DNA of 64,000 nucleotides from Deroplatys truncata. Its lineage: Eukaryota; Arthropoda; Insecta; Mantodea; Mantidae. Made by a program: the position numbers and the translations under genes. The notes under the pieces are model-generated. The model was not told the origin of the DNA and made no database searches. It worked only from the letters and a program-made list of their open reading frames with translations. The stretch's first letter is position 1; every line of letters begins with the position of its first letter. Where the stretch lies: NCBI GenBank assembly GCA_030765065.1, contig CM060985.1, positions 9,424,001 to 9,488,000 on the forward strand, given 5' to 3'. Shown piece by piece: positions 32,562-42,639 of the stretch.

Positions 32562-35500
32562 GAGAAAGATAGATATGGAAATGAAGTATCCAGATTAGCT
32601 CGACCGTTACCTGTGGAATATCTGCTTGTGGATGTACCGGTTTCAACACCATTGAATCCTCTTTTCACATTTTTTGCGGATGCAAATATACGACCTTTCA
32701 CGGTGGAAAACAGGTAATAATTTCCCATATACCGCCAAAGATTATGGTTTTATAATTTCTATGTCTTGTGCCCACAAGAATATTGGCAGATTGTGCTGAT
32801 ATAATAAATCGTTAGGAAATAACAAAGAAGCTAGCTTTTGTATCATCTTATTTCTTCTCCTTCGCTTGAAGCTCTACGTATTAACGTTGTTTGTTGTTTA
32901 TAAATCGTCAGGAAATGGAAAAGAAGCTAGCTTTTGTATCATTTTATTTCCTCGCCTTCGCTTGAAGCTGTGCTTGTTAACGTTGTTTGTTGTTCTGCAT
33001 CTAACGACGCATTTAGCGTTCTGAATTTTCATAGTTATTTAATTAGCTCAAGCGCTAAACGCCTTTTCTTTATTTATTTTTGTTAAACAGTCTAAAATTT
33101 TCAATGAGTCTTTATATCATGCATTTTAATAAAATGGACATATTAATATTAGTTAATTTCATGTAAAGCTAATGCCGGGATTACGATGAACTTAATGTAA
33201 CATGAGGTAACTTAACGCGACGTAATATGAAAGTCTAACACATTGTATTAAATGTAGCTATTTAGGGTCAACTTAACGCGATGTAACGTAAGAATTTGAC
33301 AATGTGAAACGTTTCCTTCCCGTTACGTTAAGTTTGACGTCACCAGTAATTATAATCAATCCGCCTGAAGCAATGGTATCAAGTTACGCGCTTTCACGTT
33401 AAGTGAAGTTTATCGTAATCCCGGCATAAAAAGCTTGGTATATGTTCATTTGTATCAGCGATTCTACAAGCACATACATCATTGATTAGTTGAATTTTCT
33501 TTGAGATAAAGGAGATTGTTTTATATTAATTTTGAACTACTTTCCTGAGATGTTTTACAGCAATGCCAAATCCAGAAATTAACCATCAGTTGAGGGTACC
33601 TGGTAGCTACTTGAGGACAAAGGGATGATAATTTATTTTTAATAATTTCAAGGTATTCTTCATTGTCTTGATAAAAAAAAGAAAGAGCAAATTCCTAAAC
33701 ATCTGATCTATGTGTACAAACAACTAAGTCAACCTTTCCCATTGCAGAGGTCTTCCATTATTATACACAGATAATATAAAGTAGATATACCTATTAATGC
33801 AGGTAGAGAATGACTTTTATTTAAAGAAACAGAGTGGTGAAAAATTGAAGGGCAATTAAATGTTAAGATAACTCTTAAAAATTAAGACTAGCAAATTGAA
33901 ATTGGATAACAATGTTTTGAAGTATTCTCCAACCCAATCTTCATAAAGAAACTATATTGTCTCATCACAAACAAAACTCTCTAATTCAAAGTGTTTTTCA
34001 CTGTAAAAAACCTTTGTCAGTGATGAAGTTTCCTGAGACAAGTTTATTACAGTTTTTTTTAATGATTCTGGGCCTGTTTCAGGATGGTGGATGGACATAT
34101 TCAGGATTTCAGTGCATTGAGTGCCTACATGCAACAGTTCACACCAGATAAGTTTCTTCAGGCAGTTTCAGACTTCCATTTTCTGCTTTACATTTCAACA
34201 ATGGACATGTTACCAATGAAGGTTAGTATTAATGGCTCACATTAGACGAACATAAACCAAACTGAAAGTTGTAATAAGTTTAGTTTCTTGTGAATACTGG
34301 ATACACCGGGACTCAGCACTTACCCTTCGGCCATTTTTGGCTTCTCCTCTGATGAAGAAGGCCCTCACACCATTGTTTCATCTCCCGCCAGGTGACTGCA
34401 ACCACATTATTGTCTCCATGTTTGAAATCTTTCGCACGAATGCTTCATTCTTGGAGCTTTCATTGTTCGAGACAGCAGTGAAATGAACCACTTCAAGGTG
34501 GCATTTCTTGCATTTTAAAATAAATAAATAAACTGCATTCCTTTCACGTGCAAACTATTGTTCCATTGCCTTAGAAAAATTTCTTTCTTTGTTGTGCAAC
34601 TTTTCCTTTCCTTGCCTCATTCCTTTTAAATAAATAAATAAATTACAATGTGAAATTCTTTAGAAAAATTGAGTCAGAGTTGAAACACTTAATATCACTT
34701 ACGTGTTTTTCATCTTGACCGTTTCAAGAGCTATTGCTCCCATCCTCAGAAGTGGACTACTGGTTCCTTGTGGTGTTTTTCAGTGTGTGGGGACATCTGG
34801 TGGTGGAGTGATGAACTTCCATTGTGGGTTTGGTGGCAGTAATTTAAAATTCATTACACAGTGTTTAGCTTTTCCCAAATATCTAGCTCTGCTGTGTATT
34901 TTGCCAGTTTTAGGAGTATTATATTTGGTGTGATGTTGTGATTTGTCATCCAAAAGTTATGTGCAACTGCAGATTTATCCATCTGCTTGTATTTGATGTG
35001 TGTCATATGCTCTTTTAATCTGGCCTCTAAATTTCTTTTTGTTTTACCTATGCAGATTTGGTCACATTCTGAGCAATTAGTTTGATAGAGTCCTGCTTTT
35101 TTGTTCTGAGGTACAGGGTTGGGCAGATAAAATTGGCCCATCTCATTTTATATGATTTGGAAAGAAATTAAGTTGGCAATCCTTTCTTCAGCATGTTTAA
35201 TTTCATTGTTGTTGTTGCTTCTTACAAATGATTGACAATGGTTTATAAATTGTTGTAAAGAGTTGTTTTGTACAGTAAATAAGCATGACTAATTCAATAG
35301 CAGAGCGAATATTAATTGTAGAGGAGTACATACAGACCAGGTCACAACAATTATTCAAAGACAAATATCTGCTTCGTCCAGTACCAGCAAAAAGTAGCAT
35401 TTAAGGTTTGGTGCAACAATGGCGTGCGACTGGACCCATTACAAATACAACAAGGAACAGAACGCCTTCTGTCCGCACACCTCAGTAATGAAATGATGAC

Positions 35501-38500
35501 TAGGAGTCCTCGAAAGTCTACCACGAGATTGGCTCAACAGGTTCATGTGAGTAGTACAGCTTGCAGGCGTATATTAAAGTCTTTGAAATTATAACCCTAC
35601 CGAGTGACAGCTGTACAACAACTGAAGGAGCCCGATAAATGTGTAAATTTCTGCTACTGGTTACAGATGGTCATATGGACCTGCTGATGTTTATCATGAC
35701 TGACGAGGCTTGGTTGCATCTACCGGGATATGTAAACTCCCAGAACAGTAGGTATTGGGCAACAGGAAACCCTAACCTGTGGTTTGAGCAACCTCTACAT
35801 GACCAAAAGATTGGTGTGCTATGACTGCGAAACACATTATGGGTCCAATGTTCTTTGTTACCACAGTCAACACACATGTTTACTTGACCCAACTAACAGG
35901 GTCAACTGCTTCTTTCAACAAGATGAGGCAACATGTCACACATCTGAGAGGTCTCTTACCTGTTCACTGAAGAGAGGACTGCAATCACCAGATTTGTCGA
36001 CATGTGACTTTTATTTATGGGGGTAGTAAAAGTGGGAGCAGAATCCCCATTCCATTGATGAACTGAAGGATAAGATCAGGAATTGCATGTGCACTGTAAC
36101 CCATGAGGAATTAATGCATGTTTTTATGAACCTGTCTAGATGCAGGAGAGGGCACTTCCAACGTTTATTATCAACGTTTATTCCATTTGAAGTTTGTTTC
36201 AAGTCCATGTGATAACACTGCCCAACCCTGTATTTGGTCCTTTTGATTTGTTGCAGAGTAATTTCTCTAGACTGAATCTGTTTTGTGGAGCTAGAAGATG
36301 ATGTGAGTCATTGGGTGGAAAGTGAACTTTTTGAAAATCATTTTGCTTTTTTGTTGGGTGAGCTTTATGCCATCCTTAATGTGTTTCTGTTTCTTGTTTT
36401 TGTCAATAATTTGTTTGATAAAGCCATTGTTTATAGCTGTGTTAACTATATGTTCATATTCCCTACCTCTTAATGGTATATAAACCAATCTATGGATCAA
36501 ACTGTGTGGGACTGAGTTGAAACTATTGTTTTTTATGCAGTTTTCAGAATGTGTAGGCTTCCTGTAGATACCAAAATTGATCTTGTTCTGGTTTCTAATT
36601 ATTTTTAAATCTAGGAATGGTAATATGCCTTCATTTTCAGTTTCCATGATGAATTGTATAGCTTTGTTCTGCAAATTGAGTTATTTGAGGGCATCCTGGA
36701 TGAGTTTGTTGGGTACTATTGCAAGTTGACATATTTATGCCAAACCTTGTAAATTACTCATGAAGAACTCAGCGAGGAAAGGTGATAGTGGGTTGCCGAT
36801 GGCTAAATTAGAAGTCTGCTGATAGTTTGTTAAAGTGAAACTGTTGTGAGTGATTCAAAAGGTCGTCTATTTCTTCTTGTGTTATATTGTCTTGGGTAAG
36901 CCATTTTTTCAGTTGTCATCTATTGGGATACTTCAGAAAAGGGCAGCGACGTCAAAGGATACTAGTTTACCTTCCGGTTTTAGTTTTATATGTTCTATTT
37001 TTGTAATTAATTCTTGAGAGTTCTGATGCTTAAGCTGCTGTATTTAGGTAGTGTAGTGAATTTCTGTATAAGCCATTTTCCCAAATTATATGTGGCTGAA
37101 TCAATATTGTTTATTATGGGTCTTATTTTGTTGCCGTCTGGTTTATGTATTTTCTGGAGTGTGGGCTGATTTTGTTTGATTACAGATTTTTCTTTATCTG
37201 TTAAGGTTTTAACTTTATTCACGGAGAGATTGAAGGATTTTAGTGGATCTGTTTTGATTTCTGTGTATATCATCTTGGAGTAGGTTTTCCATAATGGCAA
37301 TGTAATCTTTTTTGTCTGCTTTGGTATAAATTACCGGTTTGGATTTGAGTGACTTTATGATATTCTTGTCTGGGAAACTTGTAGCTATCCACCACCACAC
37401 TCAAACACACACCAGTGGGCCACTTCCAAGGATGGGAATAATATCTCTTGAAACCACTCAAGATGAAAAACATGTAAGTGATGCTAAGTGTTTCAACACT
37501 GACTCAATTTAGAATAAACAATTTTAAATTCACATCACTGTTGCTGGCTTATCCATATATTATAGAAATTACAATGTATTTCTTTAAGTGCAATCTTTCC
37601 TTTTCTTCACCCATTCCTTTAAAATAAATCCTAAGCCCCCTCCTCCGTCATCTTCTCTGTGACCACGTGGCCTACTCACCCAGCCCTCATACTTGCTTTT
37701 CCCAGAGTGTCACGAGACAGCAATCGTAACAGTGGAGGGGAAATTGAAAGTAGTAGCAAAGTGCTGAGTTCCAGTATTGGAGTTTGTTTTATTAGCAGAA
37801 GGAACAACAAATACATTCATGTCATTGTATCCTGTATATATGAAGAACACAGTCCAAGTTCAGCAGTAGTTGAGTTTTGTATGCATCATAACTAACTGTG
37901 AATACTTGCAGGATTACATGGGGCCGCTGATAGAAGCAGTAAAGACACAGAACGTGGCTCAAGTTCAGCAGTGGTTGAGTTTTGTATGCATCATAACTAA
38001 CTGTGAATACTTGCAGGATTACATGGGGCCGCTGATAGAAGCAGTAAAGACACAGAACACAGTCCAAGTTCAGCAGTGGTTGAGTTTTGTATGGATCATA
38101 ACTAACTGTGAATACTTGCAGGATTACATGGGGCCGCTGATAGAAGCAGTAAAGACACAGAACACAGTCCAAGTTCAGCAGTAGTTGAGTTTTGTATGCA
38201 TCATAACTAACTGTGAATACTTGCAGGATTACATGGGGCCGCTGATAGAAGCAGTAAAGACACAGAACGTGGCTCAAGTTCAGCAGTGGTTGAGTTTTGT
38301 ATGGATCATAACTAACTGTGAATACTTGCAGGATTACATGGGGCCGCTGATAGAAGCAGTAAAGACACAGAACACAGTCCAAGTTCAGCAGTGGTTGAGT
38401 TTTGTATGGATCATAACTAACTGTGAATACTTGCAGGATTACATGGGGCCGCTGATAGAAGCAGTAAAGACACAGAACACAGTCCAAGTTCAGCAGTGGT

Positions 38501-38823
38501 TGAGTTTTGTATGGATCATAACTAACTGTGAATACTTGCAGGATTACATGGGGCCACTGATAGAAGCAGTAAAGACACAGAACGTGGCTCAAGCTCAGCA
38601 GTGGTCAAGTTCCGAGCACTGGGCTACAGTGGAGCAGCTGATAGCAGCAAGCCTGTCATCCCCACCACAGTCTCGCCCCCAGAGCGTGTCATTTGCAGAG
38701 GCTGGTGGTGGGGCAGTCCCAGCCGATAGCACCAACGCGGCCCAGAACTGGACTTGTCCACATTGCACCTACCTCAACTCGCCGGAACTTGTCAACTGTG
38801 AAATGTGCAATCTTCCACGGTAA
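32562..38823 (+). CDS. Npl4: NPL4 (NPLOC4), C-terminal exons only
   Basis: Last three coding exons of the p97/VCP-UFD1 cofactor NPL4, which delivers ubiquitinated proteins to the unfoldase in the cytosol and nucleus. Exon 32562-32713 reads YGNEVSRLARPLPVEYLLVD and ends FTVENR, matching FGNEITQLARPLPVEYLIID...FPIENR of human NPLOC4 as I recall it. Exon 34083-34221 reads FLQAVSDFHFLLYISTMDML (human SDFHLLLFLVTNEVM). The final exon from 38542 reads DYMGPLIEAVKTQN, SSSEHWATVEQL (human SEQWATIEQL) and ends in an NZF zinc finger, WTCPHCTYLNSPELVNCEMC, followed by NLPR and the stop at 38821-38823. The TY and M ubiquitin-contact positions of the NZF are kept. Exon phases fit (AG|G split codon, then phase 0). 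Upstream exons for the remaining roughly 450 residues were not found. The last intron, 34222-38541, holds a Penelope-like element and the tandem acceptor array; acceptors 4-6 (exon starts 38227, 38332, 38437) would also keep frame and add 35 residues each. Confidence 0.9.
32804..32995 (+). repeat. Tandem duplication, 96-bp period, in NPL4 intron
   Basis: Two adjacent copies starting 'ataaatcg' at 32804 and 32900. Shared blocks are 'aagaagctagcttttgtatc', 'ccttcgcttgaagct' and 'ttaacgttgtttgttgtt'. A few substitutions separate them. No coding role apparent. Confidence 0.9.
33173..33426. mobile_element. MITE with 20-bp TIRs and TAA duplication
   Basis: 254 bp in the NPL4 intron. TIRs are TGCCGGGATTACGATGAACT at the left and TGCCGGGATTACGATAAACT as the reverse complement at the right, flanked by TAA on both sides (33170-33172, 33427-33429). 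The three-base TAA duplication suggests the PIF/Harbinger superfamily. The interior is rich in 'taacttaacgcgacgta'-type motifs. Non-coding. Confidence 0.75.
33430..34082 (+). other. Remainder of NPL4 intron
   Basis: AT-rich intron sequence ending in the acceptor CTGTTTCAG at 34082. No conserved element recognised. Confidence 0.5.
34222..34668 (+). other. Start of the last NPL4 intron
   Basis: Begins with donor GTTAGT at 34222. An open + strand stretch at about 34310-34495 (LRPFLASPLMKKALTPLFH and further) and a run of AAATAAATAAATAAA near 34515-34530 could be a fossil repeat or an alternative terminal exon. I recognise no family and do not call a gene. Confidence 0.35.
34711..34755 (-). ncRNA. 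Hammerhead-ribozyme-like motif in Penelope end
   Basis: On the - strand: CTT, then CTGAGGA, a GAGC-AATA-GCTC hairpin, then GAAACG followed by GTC and AAG, which can pair with the initial CTT as stem I. Penelope-like elements are known to carry hammerhead ribozymes in their terminal repeats. One extra base follows CTGAGGA compared with the minimal consensus, so activity is uncertain. A weaker relative is at 37418-37465 (+). Confidence 0.45.
35112..36232 (+). mobile_element. IS630-like DNA transposon nested in the Penelope element
   Basis: Exact 15-bp terminal inverted repeats TACAGGGTTGGGCAG (35112-35126; complement at 36218-36232), total 1121 bp. The + strand contains a DUF4817-type N-terminus (IAERILIVEEYIQT, WRATG), MTDEAWLHLPGYVNSQNSRY around 35700-35755, FFQQDEATCHTS near 35913 and SPDLSTCDFYLWG near 35990-36025. 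These are the DDE motifs of this superfamily. Several stops and frame changes show it is dead, but its clean ends suggest it is younger than its host element. Confidence 0.8.
37512..37842 (+). other. Intron sequence between Penelope element and acceptor array
   Basis: Short, no repeat recognised. The + strand frame 37659-37895 runs into the array and has no domain. Confidence 0.4.
37843..38605 (+). repeat. Tandem array: NPL4 splice acceptor plus exon start, 105-bp units
   Basis: Seven full units and one partial. Each unit is 42 nt of intron end, with branch-point-like TAACTAAC and acceptor CTTGCAG, followed by 63 nt of exon coding DYMGPLIEAVKTQNVAQVQQ and Trp. Exon-start positions are 37912, 38017, 38122, 38227, 38332, 38437 and 38542, exactly 105 apart. 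Unit length and both parts are multiples of three, so the intron part is translatable as LSFVCIITNCEYLQ. Units differ at a few bases: GTGGCTC or ACAGTCC, TGG or TAG, ATGC or ATGG. TAG at 38182-38184 closes the frame from acceptors 1-3; acceptors 4-7 read on to the zinc finger. Confidence 0.95.
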
Positions 38824-39230
38824 ATGCCACGCCGATGAGTAATAGGTCTTCAACTTAGATAACACTGTGTGAAGACTCCAAAATTATATAAGAAGTAAAT
38901 TTGGTGATTCTGATCCTGTTCACCTTTTTTCTTTTTCGTTACACTGTTTACGCTTCTGCTTATGTGGATGTTGTCAAATGAGAAAGAAAAAAGATGGAAA
39001 GTTTGAGATACAGAGCAGGATATCAACAACACGTCTTCACCTGCTATGTTATTATTATTTAGATTAATAAGCACTCTGTGAAATTATGATTACCCCTGCC
39101 AAGTATATCTAACAGTTAACCTAATGCAGCTGACCCAGGATTGGTTTTCTGATAGCGTCTAAGCTTCATTATCACCATGTTTATTGACTGTAGGTCATGC
39201 AATTAAATTATAACATGAAACAACACTGAA

Positions 39231-39242
39231 AATAAAAATAAA
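39231..39242 (+). terminator. NPL4 polyadenylation signals
   Basis: Two overlapping AATAAA hexamers (39231-39236 and 39237-39242) about 410 nt after the NPL4 stop, followed by a T-rich stretch. Likely 3' end of the transcript. Confidence 0.6.
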
Positions 39243-39319
39243 GCAATTTTTCATTGGATGTTCTATTTTGACTGTACAGAATTAGTCATCCTTTCCCTAA
39301 ACACTACTTCAGCATTTTT

Positions 39320-40500
39320 ATTTTCTCTACCGCATACCTTGTAGGTAGAGAAGGTGTTCTACTCCACCCAAAAATGTAATGTAGAAATCTCACCAGAAAT
39401 GCATGTTTTTATGCCCACTGAATAAAAAAAAAAGTTATTTTTAAGAAAAGTTTGTTGTGTGTGAACAGTATAACTCAAAAATGAAATTCTGATAAATACA
39501 AGCTTAGTATATAGTTTCAGCATAAGATGCAAAGTGCAGATTTTCAAGAAAATCCCCCACCCCAAACCACCCTTTACATGATACATTTTTTGGAACTTTT
39601 TATTTTCATAAAAATGGCTGTTAACAATTTTGATTAAAATACCATATATTTAAGACATTTACATGACAAATAAAATGTATATCCTGAATTTTAGAATAGC
39701 CTGTGAAATACTCTTCATTCAGAAGAAAGTTTGTATAATCTTGTTAACATTAAGCGATAGATGATGTTCACCAATGGCACGGGGGATTAATTGATCTGCA
39801 TCATTTTCCCTCTGGCTTCCCAATATAAAGTCTGTAAGTTATCACTTTTAAGGCCTTTGCATTTGTTTGTTCAGGATGACATCTTCACAGAGAGTGCACT
39901 TGGGTGTAGGTAGGCATTGTATCTTGTAGAGGTGTTCTGCGAGGCAATCGTGGCCAGTTGCCATCCTAAATAAGGCCACTGTAGTTTTCCTTGACTGTTT
40001 TGTATATCAACTCTTTATATTCCTATAATCTTTATCTTTTAATTTATCTTCAAGTCTCTGCTGTTTTTTGAAATGTTGTTTAATGTTATTTAATTGTTTG
40101 TTTATTTCTATTTGTCCTGTGGATTTTATTTGTTGTATTGCACCTTTCTTTGCTAATTGATCCGCATTTTCATTGCTCAAAAGTCCGACATGAGCTGGGA
40201 TCCATTGTAGTGTGACATGATTTCTAGTTTCAACTGCTTTAATTAGGCTTCTTGTTGTTTTATTATTGTAATTTACTACTCCATCTATGGCTGATTTTGA
40301 GTCTGATAAGATGACTATTTTTTGTTTTATGTATGATCTATATAAAATGTTCTGTAACGCTGCTTTTATAGCTGTTAATTCTCCATCATAGTGGTTTGAT
40401 GTTTCGTTTAATGTTAGATACTGTGCAAAGTGTTTACAGTATACTCCTGCACCAGCATTTTTTTTATTGAATAGATGAAAATATACTACACAAAAATCTG
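39320..40500 (+). repeat. Rep-A copy split by a LINE fragment
   Basis: Head at 39325 ('tttctctaccgcatacc', 'ccacccaaaaatgtaatg'), body to 'taagcgatagatga' at 39764. After the LINE insertion it resumes at 40471 ('atagatgaaaatatactac'). Directly followed by a minus-oriented copy. Confidence 0.8.
39765..40470 (-). mobile_element. 5'-truncated LINE, RNase H domain
   Basis: Flanked by 8-bp ATAGATGA duplications (39757-39764, 40471-40478). The - strand frame has a full RNase H signature: DGELTAIKAALQNI, VILSDSKSAIDG, and LQWIPAHVGLLSNENADQLA. Past the frame end, GHDCLAEHLYKIQ and CTLCEDV follow, typical of the C-terminus of RNase H-bearing LINEs (I/Jockey-like groups). No A-rich tail seen. Truncated upstream of RNase H. 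Confidence 0.75.
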
Positions 40501-40502
40501 AT

Positions 40503-41112
40503 GTCATACATTCACATGACTTTGTCTACCTTCTATCGTTTATTAATGGGTATACAAACTACTCTTACTAAAGCTTATTTTTATATCTACTTCATTTTAA
40601 TCCAAATAAATGTTTGCAGAAATAGCTACATTATATATTTCACTATACATACAAAGGGAACAGCGATAGTCAAATGTTTAAGAACCGGGCGCTATACACT
40701 GCCCTTAAAATTCCATACTGTTTTCAGTGGAATCGCAAGAAGCAACTGAATGTTGACAGGAGTTTAAAAGTATTGAACAATTTGAACAATTAATAATAGA
40801 CATCTCAGAAACAGCTAATGCCACAAAAAAGGTTATTTGAAATAAATTGTGTGTTTTAAAGAGATCTACACATTTCTTGTGTATTACAATTTGTCATGTA
40901 ACTATTTTTAATATATGGTATTTTAATCAAAATCATTAGAGCCATTTTTTTTTAGAAAATCAAAAATTTATAAAAATGTTCCATGAAAAGTGTAGTTTGG
41001 GGTGGGGGGATTTTCTTGAAAATCTTTGTAAGGTAGTAACACAATTACCAAATTCAGGGAGCCTCAAAACATGTGTTTCTGGTGAAATCTTGGTATCAGA
41101 TTTTGGGGGTAA
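40503..41112 (-). repeat. Rep-A copy, minus
   Basis: 'catacattcacatgacttt' start, 'taatgggtatacaaactac', 'ggggtggggggattttcttg', 'ggtgaaatcttggtatcag'. Placed between two plus copies (39320-40500 and 41115-41465), making an inverted triplet. Confidence 0.8.
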
Positions 41113-41114
41113 TG

Positions 41115-41650
41115 CAATATTTTAACTAGCTGTTTAAAATACAATTTATTTCAAATAACCTTTTTCATGTGATATAAATGTTTCTGAGATATCCATTGTT
41201 AATGGTTTGAATTGTTCAATACTTTCTCATTCTTTTAAAGTCGTGTCAACATTCAGCTGTTTCTCGTGATGCCATGGAAACAGTATGGAATTTTAAAGCC
41301 AGCATATAGTGTCCAGTTCTTAAACAATTGAATGTTGCTGTTTTCTTTGTATCTATAACGAAATGTGTAAATGTTGATCTTGATTAAAATGAAGTATATA
41401 GGAAAATAAGCTTTCATAAGAATAGTTTGTATACCCAAACAGTAAGAGGGTAGAGAGTCATATGAATGTAAAATGAAAGCTTTTATTATAACATCATATA
41501 CATGGGTTGAATTTTCTGCAAAGGGGCTATGAAGCTCTCTTTATTGTGAATGGATTTTATATAACGGTAAGAGATGGGTAAGAAGTAAAAGTTTATACAA
41601 AAATGCAGCTCTCATTAAAATGCACAATTTACTATCTGTGTGACAAAAGA
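41115..41650 (+). repeat. Rep-A tail pieces, plus
   Basis: 41115-41465 is a tail half ('gagatatccattgttaatgg', 'gccagcatatagtgtccag', 'agagggtagagagtcat'). 41490-41650 repeats part of the middle block in diverged form. Confidence 0.6.
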
Positions 41651-42639
41651 GTGCAGTTTTCAGGCTATGGCTAAGTTTAAAACAGCCCGGTAACAAGAAT
41701 AGGAATGCATATTGATCACTTCAGTGGAAAGTCAATTTTGCAATTGGGATTTCATTTATTTTTAACCTGCAATATAATGTGGGTTAGCCAATGTCAAAAT
41801 TTGATAGAGTAAACATTATCGAAATGGAGATTCATTATATTTGCAATTTCTCTAGTTGTACCAAGTTTCATTCCTTTATTTTAATGACAAACATTAAAGT
41901 TGTTTGTTTAATATCTACTGGGTTTTGCTGTTCTTTGAAGATGTACCTCTTGTTATTGAGGCTATAGGCAGTTTTGAGTTGCATAAACAAACTACAGATG
42001 ACACTTTTACTAGAAGAACCAACACTCAGTGGATCTGAAGTTAGGAAGCACATATGCTAGAATTTCTTCCAGTTTCAGGTTTCCAGCTTACAACTATAGA
42101 GAGCACTATTGGCCCTCTAGAATAACCTCTACAGTGAAGAGTTTAATATGCACAATATGAATCTAATATGCCATGCCCAAGAACGAGGACAGGAAAGTTA
42201 AAACTTGGCAAGTGTTTTTTCCCATTCCTGGGGCTTGGGAAAGTTTCCCGTCAATTGTGAACACTCCCATTAGAATACATGTATTTCAGCTTTGTTGTGA
42301 ACCAGCCTTTAGATAGGAGAGATAATGCCTCAATGAGATAGCAGTACAGTAAAGTCTCACCATCAAAATATCAACACAACATACGTACATAATAGTTAGA
42401 CCTTTAGATTTCTCTTCCTTACAAAAGTAACACATTTAATATTATTCATCTATGACTTGTTTACGAATCTATCCACTGTGACTAACAGACTCAACTGCTG
42501 ACCTGTACATGCTATGTGCAAGTTTCCTCTACCTCCCGTCTGCAATTATTCCTCAGAGTGGTAGTACATTCAATAAAACTTTTTGTGTCCTTAACCATTT
42601 ATTTTTGTTTTTATTTGCTTGAAATTTTAAATAAAGTGC
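41651..42639. other. No gene seen
   Basis: Unclassified sequence; short frames only. Confidence 0.4.

Larger units (their letters stand above)
34669..37511 (-). mobile_element. Penelope-like retroelement in NPL4 intron
   Basis: The - strand encodes parts of a Penelope-like reverse transcriptase (HKPDGNKIRPIINNIDSATY near 37100; ENEGILPFLDLKIIRNQNK and FGIYRKPTHSENC near 36550-36650). A GIY-YIG endonuclease follows (GLYQTNCSECDQICIGKTKR, ARLKEHMTHIKYKQMDKSAV, 34860-35110). The ends are inverted repeats of about 50 bp (34669-34719 and 37459-37511, with 'attgagtcag' and 'cacttacgtgtttttcatct'). Both ends carry hammerhead-like motifs. Broken; interrupted by a DNA transposon at 35112-36232. About 1.7 kb of Penelope sequence remains. 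Confidence 0.8.

Noticed and set aside
34310-34530. Alternative last exon of NPL4 with AATAAATAAATAAA
   Set aside because: The open stretch has no link to the NPL4 donor without an acceptor in the right phase, and resembles no NPL4 sequence; left as unclassified.
37822-38592. 256-codon open frame on the - strand through the NPL4 acceptor array (CVLCLYCFYQRPHVILQVF repeats)
   Set aside because: It exists only because a 105-bp unit without stops on either strand is repeated. The + strand reading matches NPL4, and the - strand peptide has no family or start context.
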